Made by a program: the position numbers and the translations under genes. The notes below the pieces were generated by a model, which had not been told where the DNA came from, searched no databases, and saw nothing but the letters and a program-made list of their open reading frames with translations. A stretch of 64,000 nt of DNA. It comes from Apium graveolens. Its lineage: Eukaryota > Streptophyta > Magnoliopsida > Apiales > Apiaceae. Positions 9,488 through 20,191 of this stretch are shown here, piece after piece. The stretch is taken from assembly GCF_009905375.1 (NCBI RefSeq), contig NC_133649.1, positions 237,798,201-237,862,200 on the forward strand. Reading direction: 5' to 3'. The first letter of the stretch is position 1. Each line of letters starts with the position of its first letter.

Positions 9488-9805
9488 GTAGGAGCTACCA
9501 ATAGGCTAGGTTTTCAACTATTGATGAACCAGATTTATGTATATTTTTGAATTGTAATAATGGCAAAGAAACGTAAATTTATTCAGAAAACCTTTTAAGG
9601 TGTATTGGCATATACTTGTGGAATAAAACGACTTGTGATTATTTTTGGGATATTCATCTCTGAGACTATAACTTGTGGTGTGTGTATTTATGGTGGGGTC
9701 ACAGTACAGAATAGTTGATTATTTATTAAGATTGGGTGTTATTAAGGGAAATGGAACTCGTGACAACCCGGATCCCCGACCCCGGATTTGGGGGTGTTAC
9801 AGGAA

Positions 9806-9817
9806 TGGTATCAGAGC
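9806..9817 (+). other. Element A primer-binding site (tRNA-iMet)
   Basis: TGGTATCAGAGC four bases after the LTR end at 9801. The base after it is G where B and G have T. Confidence 0.93.
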
Positions 9818-9988
9818 GAAGCGTTATAAACCTCAGAGATGATGTGACGTTAAGATAATAAGTTCACTAAGATAATAAGAACTCTTGCCAAGTTCATAGT
9901 CGGACTACCTAACGTAGTACTGACAGTTAAAACCCTTATGGGAACCCTTATAAATATCGTGATAGTAATATAGTTCATTCTCGTATAG

Positions 9989-10836
9989 GGCAGCGGGGCA
10001 CCGAACCCTGAGGTTCAGGAGCATCAGCATGAGGATGTTTTATTACATGTTGGAGATCAAATTGTGAATCTGATACAGTACCCTAACGAGGGACCGGATG
10101 AGATTCATATTGAAAATGTTGTGGTTGAGGATGTTATCCCAGAAGGAATTGTTGCCGAGCAAGATCTCGTGGAGGATCCTGACGAGAATGAAGAGAGGAC
10201 CACTGAGGAATTGATGACCGTAGTCAGGGCAACTACCAGAGCAAGAATGGCCGCGAGGGTGACACTAGAGGATGAAGAGTTACCAAGGGCACAAAGGTTA
10301 ATGAGGGCAGAAGGAGTGGGGCCTTCCACGGCACCAATTATACCAGTATCAGACCCTCTTCCCGAGGTTCCTGAAGACATCAATGAGGTTCCACCAATTC
10401 ATGTTCCCTCCCCTGTACAGAGCCCAGCACCTACTGAGGAAATGCCACCTTTATCTCCTGCACCATTGTCACCTGATACCGTGCTTGGTTATCTATTTGG
10501 ATCCCCTGGGCCTGCACCACCTGCACCCCATGGACTGCTAGATGCAACCACTCAGGCTTCTCTTATCGCCAATTATTACATGACTTTGGGTGGCCTGTCC
10601 GAGGCCCGTAATGTTAGGAGTGATCTGTTGGATCGACTTACTGCACCAAGGATTGAGGGTGGGTACTTCCGGCAGGATTAGCTCATAGCATGGAAATGAT
10701 TGAGGCTACCACCCGTGTTACAGCTAGGGGCCATCTTGAGGGTCAGATTGATCCAGCTCTACTTGCAACTATCTTAGACCTCATCACCTCTGTGATGGAG
10801 CAGGTTAGGGATGTCGTGTGTGCCCGCATTTCTTGA
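9989..10836 (+). pseudogene. Element A accessory ORF between PBS and gag (one frameshift)
   Basis: Open from the acceptor-like CGTATAG (AG at 9987-9988) to 10681. The frame has no ATG in its first ~75 codons; GTG at 10064 would be the only near-cognate start, so translation probably needs the LTR exon. The first part is acidic (EDPDENEERTTEEL), the middle Pro/Ser-rich (SPAPTEEMPPLSPAPLSP), and the end has helical character. Compared with G, one base is missing near 10662. The frame therefore ends early at 10681, while the adjacent frame continues to TGA at 10834-10836. Homologous to the ORF of G over almost all its length and to that of B at its N-terminal end. No known domain. Confidence 0.65.
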
Positions 10837-11259
10837 TCCATGGTAGTGTGCAGAGCCAGAGCGATCAGACAAGGGTTTCATGTAGCACCGCTTTTGGAGG
10901 ATTAGCCCAAGTTATGAATGATTAGTTTTAATGACTAGATGATTATCTATGGTAGTACTATTGGGATAGAAGCGATCAGATCACATGATGTAATTCTCTT
11001 TAATGTGTTCAGTTGTTGTACCCTCGAACCAATGGTTATGTATATATTCGTTAATTTCAGTTCAGATCAGCCTGGTTATGATAAGTTCATATTGTTAATT
11101 GCACTATTAACACTTAAAAGAGTGTCATGAAGTTTATAGAACTTGAGAATTCATAATTTGTAATCATGCAAGGACAGAATGAGGGAAAGACTTAAGCAAA
11201 GTAAATAAGACAAATATCCAGAGATTCTCAAAAAAAAAAAAATTCTTTTCCAAGCATTA
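10837..11259 (+). other. Spacer between accessory ORF and decayed gag of A
   Basis: Not coding as far as I can see. A poly-A run (11231-11243) and TTCTTTTCCAAG precede the decayed gag start; the acceptor-like CAG of B, C and F is AAG here. Corresponds to 2205-2594 in B and 55394-55803 in G. Confidence 0.5.
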
Positions 11260-14200
11260 TGCCCCCATGAGGAATAAGATTAGGGGCAAAATCTTGAATG
11301 TGATAATCAGGGAAGTCGTAATTAAGCTATAAGGAACCCAGAATATAATGAAGTGGAAAATGAGGATTTTACATTAAAAGATAACCCCAATTATGGGGAG
11401 TAGGAAGAAATATTTAGACTGAGAAAACAGAAGTCGAGCAAGATAGGAAGAACCAGGATGGTACTCCTATTGGGCAATCCATGGACCTGCCTAAAACAAA
11501 ACTTATACTTTTACCCCTAACCACCACCTTGAGGAAACAATGTGGTGTGAAATTCTTTCAGGACCTTTAAGTCGCTAAGCCCTTAGAGTTCCAAGGAACA
11601 AGCTGACCCAGTCGAGGCAAGAGCCTGGCTAAAGGAAATATAGGAATCATTGAGAGTCTAAATGATTGTCGAATCATAAAAGACTGTTTTTGTCACTTAC
11701 CCTCCTAAGAGAGAGACCACCCACTGGTGAAAGACCAAGAAAGGCACGGAGCCAGAGGTTATAATAAATTGATTAAAGTTCAGACAATTGTTTTCGGGAA
11801 AGTACTTCCCAAGGTTATGGAGATAGTGTAAAAGCTTTAGAGCCAGAACAAAAGCGGACGAGTATGATGAATTATGAACCTAAGTTGTAAAAGTTGTCAA
11901 GATTCGTTCTGAGGACACGAATCCAGAATGACGGGATGTTTGAAATCAATGCTTATGTTGTGTTGGTTCATGAAATAATGATAAGAGAAAGGAAAATAAA
12001 AAGGAATTGAAGTGGAAAGGAATATAAAGGCAATAGAGTTTGAGGAATTATAAGGGAGTTGGGTATGAGGAAACCCTAAAGACTCGTAGCAATAGAAATA
12101 GAGAAGTATGTAATCGTCAGGATGAGGGTAATTCACCATGAGTTAAAAATTAATGGTTGAAGGCATAAGAGATACATATATTTTATTCCCTGTAAGTTGG
12201 GAGGATCCGAGGAAACCTTGAGATAGTTCGAAGGATGAATAATAAAATGCGGATAGACTAAGGAGACTAGAAAGTAAGAAATTAGGAAAATTGGATGAAG
12301 GAAGTGACCTTCAAGAATGTGAAGTGTAAGACCGGTGACTTGATACCCAGAAAGGGAGACGCCAGGTATGAAAAATATCCCAACATTGAGATGACTGTTG
12401 AAATAAACAACAAAAGTAAATACGGAATTATTAAGAGGAAGTTCACGTTGAACACGACCAATATCTTCCAGGACATCCTTGTTATCGTTACCAAATTAGG
12501 CAAGAAAAGCGGATAACCGTTGTTATCTTTTGGAAGCCATATTGATTGACCTCATTTTGAATACAGATGTTATTGTGAAATTAGGTATAGACTATCGAGG
12601 TGGGAATGATGAATAAGATAATCTATCAAGGATATATGACTTGATTTATCCATGAAAGGATGCAAGTATTTTTTTAAAGGTGGAATTAAGGATATAACTT
12701 TGATAACTTGAGATGAATCCTAGGGGAATGCATAAAGGTTGGCATCCACCCTTAATAGGGACATCATGAGTTTTGACAAGTATGAATTGGAAAGGATCAA
12801 GGTAACAACAACCTTTAAAGATCAGCAAATAAATTTTTCAGAAGTATATAGACAATGGTTCTAGTATTAGTAAATGGTATTTTGATATGCCATGTATCTG
12901 GGGGATACAGGAGGAACGATTTAAAGATAACCTTAGAGGTTTTACAAGGAGAAAGGTAATATTCAAAATTCTCAAGAATAGAAATGTTGATAAAGGAAAT
13001 ATGATGTAATTATAATTATGCCAAGTGGGGCACGTGTTAAACCACGAGAAAGTATAGATTGAACCCAACGAAGGTCAAGAATGGTGAAAACAAGAAGGAC
13101 CCAAGATAAGAGACGTCCTAAGTATGATCGAGAGTCAGTCGTGACAATGATTAACCTCTAAAAACTGAGGCAATAACTTATGGAAAAATGGTGATATTTT
13201 TTTTTAATCATCAGATTTTAAGGAAAACATCTTCACACAAGTAGTGATGGGAAATGAGGTAGAAAATTTAGTGAAAGTGGTTAAGATGACATTGATTGTA
13301 AGGAAATTTTACTATCAGGAAAGGCCAAAGAGGTGGCCGACACTTTAAAGGTAAGAGGATAATTATAGGCGCTTGTGCCAAAGGAATACAGTGATGATGG
13401 TAAAAAAACTGTGAAGGTTGTATTATGGTTTGGAAGATTGACATTCCTTCTGATGACTGTGCAATACCCAACCGTAATAGTAGTTTGGTAAAGGTTTAAT
13501 TCGTAAAAATCGCCATCAGCGGGCTATCTATCTTAGAAGGAACTATCCTGAGAATAATCCAGGATCATGTTTCAAAAAGGACTAAACGAACCTTCGAGTT
13601 AAGTCTTCTATTGAAGGTATATGATTAAGAATGGTATTAACCTGCTATCAGTGCTTTGATTGAAACTCTTCTGCAATTTTATATGCTTCATGTCATGTAT
13701 GTATGTCAGGATCAGGAGTGTTCTTCATGAATTACGAATGGTAATTATGTTAACCCCTTAGAAGAATTCTATACTACATGTATGGACTCTGTATGGTTAG
13801 ATATTAAGATTTCATGGAAAGTGAATGACGGCAGTAGGTCAGTGGTGGACCATAGTAATGCAGCAATGATTCTGCGAGTAATGAGCTGATTACAACCGTG
13901 AGAGTTGTATTGGAATGGATGTTGAGATTGAGTACCACTAATCGTGTCGTGTTGACGTATAAGTTATCAATTGATAGAATAATTAAGTAGATTATCTACC
14001 TATTGAATACTTATTCCTTCTTATCAATAGAGAGTCGTATTACTATACGAGGAAGGTTGTGGTGCAAGCATAGAATTCTAGTAACGATGATGTATAAAAT
14101 GAGATACCAGATTCGATTTTCGATGTCGAGGGAGTTTCAAAGGTGATTGAGTATAAGCTTGAGGAAGAGCATGGGTCCATAGAATGATGGACGGAATAGC

Positions 14201-15538
14201 AAAAATATTTAAGCATGTGAAATGCGATGCGATAATACTTGATATATATACACATATGTTTTGTTCTCCTATGACAAACCTCTATAGTTCAGAGGTAAAT
14301 TCCAAGCCAGATATTTTGTGGCAGCATAATTTATATATATACAATTCTCTTCAATTCATTCTTTTCTCTCCTTTTCATTTTGTATAAGCTGAGAAGAACA
14401 ACCCTTCCAGAAGGGGAGGTATTGCCGAATGACTATCTATCTGTGTGATAGAAGCCTAGTAGGATACCACATGTTGTTTAATTGCTTGTCAAGTACTAAA
14501 GGCTGGCCACCTTCTGTACTAACTATGCAATGTAACAAGTGTTCATGATCATAGTGATCTCTCAACAAATTCCTTTACTTCTATATGATTGATCAAATTT
14601 TGGAAAATGGAAACAGCTGAAAAAGGAGTAGTAAAGTTATGGTGGTATTCAGAATGGAAACACATTCGTGATACTAAGGTTGACATGGTTATTAAAAGGT
14701 TATAGAACGCTAACAAGCAAAAGTATAACCAGTATAATATTAGGAACAGAAGGTAGTAGCGATTACGAACTGGAAAAGAATGGGTATTAAGAAGCAAAAG
14801 CTCTAATGCTAAAAGCTATAATGAGAGTCTGTGCAATAGACTTGAAAGAATTTGGAAAGATCACTTAACACGGATTGAGTTTTCTTACGACAATAGATCA
14901 TATGTCAGTATTGAGATATCGCCTTATGAGATCCTTGAGGGAAGACAATGTCGATCTCCCTTATGTTAGGATGAAGTTGTAGAGCGCAAGATGCTCGGAC
15001 CTGCAGTAGTCCAAAGGACCAGGGATATAATAGATCTAATCAGAGGACGGCTGGTAGTAACCCAAGATGGACATAAGAGGTATGCTGATTTGACTCGAAA
15101 GGACAAAGAGTATGAAATAGGGGACCTAGTAATGTTATAGGTATCCCTTGGAAAGGATTGATGAGGTTCGGAAAGAAAGGAAAGCTAAGTCCACAAATTG
15201 TTGGACCCTTGGATATATTAAGACGTATTGGGAAGTTAACATATGAGCTAGCCCTACCCCCGAACATGTAGCAAGTCATAACGTGTTCCACGTATCAATG
15301 TTAAGGAAGTATAATTCGGATGCCATACAAATAGGGGCATATGAGCGCATAGGCATGCAACCAGACGTAACCTATATGGAGCAACCAGAAAGGGTTATAG
15401 ATCGAAAAGGAACAAGTGCTTAGGAGAAGGGTTATCAAACCAGGCAGAGTTTGGTGGTAGGACCACAATGTGGGAAAATTTACACGAGAGTTAGAAAGTG
15501 CAATGCTAAGACAGTATCCCTATTCATTTTCTATCTGA
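11260..15538 (+). pseudogene. gag-pol: Strongly decayed gag-pol remnant of element A
   Basis: Starts at an ATG (11260) aligned with the gag start of B. Recognisable parts: Gag core at about 11530-11830 (GTCGAGGCAAGAGCCTGGCT; TAG at 11641-11643 in place of a Glu codon); a trace of a zinc knuckle near 13020 (CAAGTGGGGCAC); integrase C-terminal region and GPF area at about 14830-15300 (TAG at 15138-15140 where B has Lys); and a chromodomain trace up to 15538. Reverse transcriptase and RNase H are not recognisable to me. One open segment, 12295-12516 (73 codons), is unidentified. The order still follows gag to integrase. Both named stops are shared with G, so the decay is ancestral. Confidence 0.75.
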
Positions 15539-15558
15539 TTCCGGGACGGAATCCTTTT

Positions 15559-15570
15559 AAGGATGGGAGA
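15559..15570 (+). other. Element A polypurine tract
   Basis: AAGGATGGGAGA one base before the 3' LTR. B and G have AAGGAGGGGAGA, so A carries one G-to-T change in the plus-strand primer. Confidence 0.8.
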
Positions 15571-17617
15571 CTGTAATAACCCCAATTTTTGGAATTTTTG
15601 AAACCCTTATGAATAGTGTTATGCTGAATAAGAAAACTTTTCATGCCACACTATGTAGGGGTTCTTTTATTGATCTTCTGGGATATTATTAGTACTCTAT
15701 GTGGTATATAAGTGTATGTAAAGATCGTCAGAATCCAAATTTGAACCTTTTGATTTTTCCCGAGAAACCACCAGATACCGAAAGAATTGAGTATAAGGTA
15801 ACATGATTGAAAGGATTTAAATTCAAGGATTATAAGAGAGGATCATAAAAGGAATATAATATATTGAGAAAGGTTAAGGGAACCCAAGTAATAAAATCCC
15901 GGGTATGATCCCTCAAACGATAAACGAGAACGAAAGTTAAGCGAACCGTATAACAGATCAGCGGTCATTAGGCAAGCAATTAAGAGTTAATCAAGGAGGT
16001 TAGGGATGATGATGTCATCAAACCAACAAGATGACATAGGAAAGGTGACATAAGCATGACATAAGGGGGAAGGAGGTGTGGTTGATTTAAAACCACACAA
16101 AGTTCATGGTTAAAAAGGTAATTAACCAAAATCAAGCTAAAAACAACCAACCAACAATCATTTCACCCAAAACACAAAGATCATTTCATTTTCTTCACTT
16201 TGCTCTCGGCTTCTTCTTCTTTTCTAAAGCAAGAAACTCAAAATCATAGTTCCAAGCTTTGTTAAATTACAAGGTAATTATCTAAGACTCCTTATGCATA
16301 GTTATGAACATCCTATAAGTTTGAGCTCCTAAATCATCCACAATCACTTCCTAAAAAATCATGGAAGAAGATGGTGAATAGTGTTTTTCAAGAACTAATT
16401 TTTTTATTCTTGAAGTTTTGTTTAGATTAAGCTTGGATAAGGACTTTAAGGGTGATTCCAAGCCATTCTCTTGATTCTCCACTCTCCAAGGAAGGTATAA
16501 CCCCTCCAAACCCTAACTTTATTTGAGTAATTAGGTTTAGTTTTGTTGTTATAATTCATGAGAGGTTTGCTAGTTGTAAATGTAGAGGATAGTTGGTGTT
16601 GTAATGTTTTGGAGTTGTAATTCTTGGAGTATTGATTAATGAACTTAAGTATAGTTTAAAATCATGTTTGAGAATAGTATAAATTGATAATGTTGATTTG
16701 TTGGGGCTGTTATGATGTAGTATGGATGGATTTTTGATTGGGTTGTGATTGTGGATTGATTGTGGGTTGAATTGGAGTGTTTTAAATTTGGGTAATCGCG
16801 TAAATGTAGCCGTCGTAATGTCCGATTTACTTTAGGCTGTTTTTGTTCTTAACATTAGGACCCGTAAACTCACTGCTAGGTTTTGACCATTGCCATGATT
16901 AGATAGTTCATGTTACGAGCTTCATTTTGATATGTAGTTCGTTTGATTCTGATGTACGGTTTAGGAGAAACGACCGTTTTAAGTAACGGCGTTTCGCGAC
17001 CAAACCATTACTCCTCGCCTTACTTTGAAACCTTGGTTAACGACCTTAAATGGCTAATTGGGGTAAGAAACAATTATTTAAAGTGAATTAGGCAGTTGGT
17101 AAGTTACTCGCGAAAGAATTTCTTTAAAACCCTTAATGGTTAATTTATTAAAAATTGTGGAGCCGAGGGTACTCGAGCGACTTAAGTAAATCGTTAAGCG
17201 CGAATGCAACGTTAGGACTCTAAATGGTTAAAGTCTAGTTTCTTAAGCGACCGGGGTTTAATTCCGACTTATGTTGTTGTTCATAGGTTATCGGACCCAC
17301 TCTAAGCTTAAGTCCATCCGGGAGCACTCAGGCAAGTTTTCTACCCGTATAACTGTTGTTGTGATGTATATGTGTATATGCATGATCTTGTGATAAATGC
17401 ATATTTGTTATTAGCAAATTCTTGCAATATATTGGAGCATGAGATATGGTATATATGCATGCCTGTTTCGTATTCTTGATTTATATATCTGTTGGTTCAA
17501 AAGCTTATTAGTTTCATAATACCTATGCTAGAGATAAGCAGTAGTTGCGTATACCCTGAGTATAGGGGACCCAAAGGTGAACCCTTTTCTAAAACCGGGA
17601 GTAGATGTTCCCGAGTA

Positions 17618-18030
17618 CCCCGAGTAAAGTTCTATGGAGTCCTCTTTTAATTGAAGTCCTCGGAGTTCATATATGTTCTGCAAGTAAAATATTGCTTAAA
17701 ATATTGCAAAACATATTATTTTTCGACAAACATCACTTTTATATTAAAAATCTTGTACATTGCATACATTTTACAAGCAGAACATTACAAAAATATATTA
17801 TTCTACAAAACATGTTTAGTTTGCAGAACATAAATGTTCATGTTGCAGAACATATTGCAGAACATACATATTGTACTGTAAATATATGAGATTTGCATGA
17901 TTTTGTTAAAGTTATGCTATTTGTGTGACATGTTTTGCAAAATAACACGTTTTACAAGATATTTTATTTGCAAAACGTAAATGGACTCCGAAGACTCCGA
18001 CAAAAAGGTGGACTCCATAGAACTCAGCCC
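17618..18030. mobile_element. MITE-like insertion with terminal inverted repeats in A 3' LTR
   Basis: About 413 bp absent from the 5' LTR. AGTTCTATGGAGTCC (17628-17642) and its exact reverse complement GGACTCCATAGAACT (18010-18024) lie near the two ends. A second, looser pair (GTCCTCGGAGTTC and ACTCCGAAGACTCC) lies inside. The interior is AT-rich with repeated GCAGAACAT-type words and no convincing coding frame. Exact ends and target duplication are unclear because the right edge is in an AT microsatellite; a TA duplication is possible. Non-autonomous DNA transposon, superfamily not assigned. Confidence 0.7.
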
Positions 18031-18093
<63 letters not shown>

Positions 18094-18138
18094 ATATGGT
18101 TTTTAAAAACTATTAATCGAATAAGGATTATTCGATAA

Positions 18139-18412
18139 CTTTATATTATTTAATGAATATTACTTGAATATTCATTCGAGGACTTATGACTCACTTTATA
18201 TTATTTAATGAATATTACTTGAATATTCATTCGAGGACTTATGACTCACTTTATATTATTTAATGAATATTACTTGAATATTCATTCGAGGACTTATGAC
18301 TCACTTTATATTATTTAATGAATATTACTTGAATATTCATTCGAGGACAGATGACTCCGCTTATATTATTTAATTGAATATTATTTGAATATTCATATGA
18401 GGACCTATGATT
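18139..18412 (+). repeat. 55-bp tandem repeat array, A 3' LTR copy
   Basis: Same five-unit array as 7756-8030; third unit here has GAGGACTTATG where the 5' copy has GAGAACTTATG. Confidence 0.9.
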
Positions 18413-20186
18413 CCAATTATTTTCTGAAATGTATTCTTTATTTTACTAAAGAATAAGGTTTCGATAATCAAACTTATTTTTTTGATTATTCAAATAAAGA
18501 TAGTACTTTCGTATAAGTATATCTTTGGTTATTTAATACTCATTTCAAGTATCAGTTTTAACACTTCTACTTCGATTATTTTTATAGAGATTATCCTTTT
18601 CGGGAATATTATTTAAATAATAATATTCAGATATTTTCTAATATATTGGGACTGATTTATTTTAATAAATCAGCAGTACCCCAAACATTCTTAAAAATGT
18701 TTTGAGTCTTCGAAATGATTTTAAAAGTTAGAGCGGATCCCAAAACTCATTTTTATATTTAAAATCTTCCTTTCGAAGGGGATTTAAATATTCGCTCAAA
18801 ACCTGAGGGATCCGGCTCTGTGGTGTATTTTATATTCGCAACGCGGTTGCTGTTTTAATAAATGAATTGATTACTTACCCAAAGTTCGGGAAGTAAGTCC
18901 ATCTATTGAGTCGGCATAAGCAACATGGGCTCAGTGGGCGTCCATGAAAGTGTAAGTGGCTCAGTGGGAGTCCATCAAATGCGTAAGTGGCTGAGTGGCA
19001 GTCCAGCATAAGGTCCTATTGTGGCCAGGGTGATGACCAGTGGGGAATTCGTCCATCTACTAGTAGAAAAGGTTACTTATTGGTATCTTTGCCTGATCAG
19101 CAAGATATCAGGTTTATGCCAAGGTTTTCTCCTTTCCAAAATTCATTGGATATTGCAATTCTGTTTATAATTTTCATAACAGAGGTTTTTAAGGAGTGTA
19201 TGAAATATATATATATATAGGCGTATATATATATCGGGACTTAATGAAGTATCTCGTAACTTCATTATTTATAATGATATTTCAAGGATTGAATCTAGTC
19301 AAGTCTTATCTTGTAGTCTCATCTGGGTGATGAACTTTTGAAACTGATTATAACTTGAACGGTGGTAGTTCAAGTAGTATTCAGATATAAGTATATTGGA
19401 GTATCTTGTAACTTAATCTTTTAAACTTATATCTAGTAAATGATTATCTTGTGCATGTCAAAGATTTTCGGAAAAACGTTGAGACAAGGTTAGATATATG
19501 AGATCACCTTGCAACGATATTTTATACAGTTATAAACGGGAACTCTGTGTATATTATACATGTCAGAGGATTTCAAAGATTGTGAAAAGTATATATGTAC
19601 ATATATACTGAATATTTTTCGACTTGGTCGCGGTAAGATATCAAAACTTGGTTCATTTCTTCTTGACCAAGACTTTCATGAGTACTATGAGAATGCTCAT
19701 ATATTGTAAATCATTATACATATTATTTTGGTGGGCTTGTTGCTCACCCTTGCTTTCTTCTTTCATCACACAACATCAGATAGACAAGATGAACAGGACC
19801 AAGCTTCCAATTCGCAAGCGGTTAGAAAATGTTCCGCAGTTTTCTGGAAGCGTTGATGCCGCCGTAGCTGAGGTAGGAGCTACCAATAGGCTAGGTTTTC
19901 AACTATTGATGAACCAGATTTATGTATATTTTTGAATTATAATAATGGCAAAGAAATGTAAATTTATTCAGAAACCCTTTTAAGGTGTATTGGCATATAC
20001 TTGTGGAATAAAACGACTTGTGATTATTTTTGGGATATTCATCTCTGAGACTATAACTTATGGTGTGTGTGTTTATGGTGGGGTCACAGTACAGAATAGT
20101 TGATTATTTATTAAGATTGGGTCTTATTAAGGGAAATGGAACTCGTGACAACCCGGATCCCCGACCCCGGATTTGGGGGTGTTACA

Positions 20187-20191
20187 CAGAC
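20187..20191 (+). repeat. Target-site duplication of element A, right copy
   Basis: CAGAC, identical to 5611-5615. Confidence 0.97.

Larger units (their letters stand above)
5616..9801 (+). repeat. Element A 5' LTR (4186 bp)
   Basis: Starts TGTAATAACCCC and ends GGGGGTGTTACA. The equivalent 3' LTR is 4615 bp; most of the difference is the MITE-like insertion at 17618-18030. About eight substitutions separate the two copies in their first ~340 bp. Contents in order: U3 motifs (6054-6142), probable start region (6246 onward), a donor-like site (6317), a conserved hairpin (7011-7039), an AT microsatellite, five 55-bp tandem repeats, three 30-bp A-box-like repeats, and the leader exon (9395-9487). 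Small ORFs elsewhere in the LTR (for example 7537-7755, 8604-8945) show no recognisable content. Confidence 0.95.
5616..20186 (+). mobile_element. Element A: complete non-autonomous Tekay-type LTR retrotransposon
   Basis: Complete insertion with 5' LTR 5616-9801, primer-binding site, accessory ORF, a strongly decayed gag-pol region, polypurine tract and 3' LTR 15572-20186, flanked by the duplication CAGAC. LTR termini are TG...CA. LTR blocks, primer site, polypurine tract and accessory ORF resemble those of B, so A is probably a defective relative using the same machinery. Its LTRs differ from each other by only a few per cent while pol is barely recognisable, so the coding decay must predate the last transposition. 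G at 50134 belongs to the same family and shares lesions. Confidence 0.93.
15572..20186 (+). repeat. Element A 3' LTR (4615 bp, contains MITE-like insertion)
   Basis: Starts TGTAATAACCCC, ends GGGGGTGTTACA, followed by CAGAC. It carries the same internal features as the 5' copy: U3 motifs, hairpin, 55-bp repeats (18139-18412), A-box-like repeats, and leader exon ATG at 19789. The 17618-18030 insertion is absent from the 5' LTR. The AT tract is longer. Confidence 0.95.

Noticed and set aside
20060..20191. Upstream extension of the B integrase ORF beginning at 20060
   Set aside because: These codons lie in the 3' LTR of A; the real frame comes from 5615 on the far side of A.
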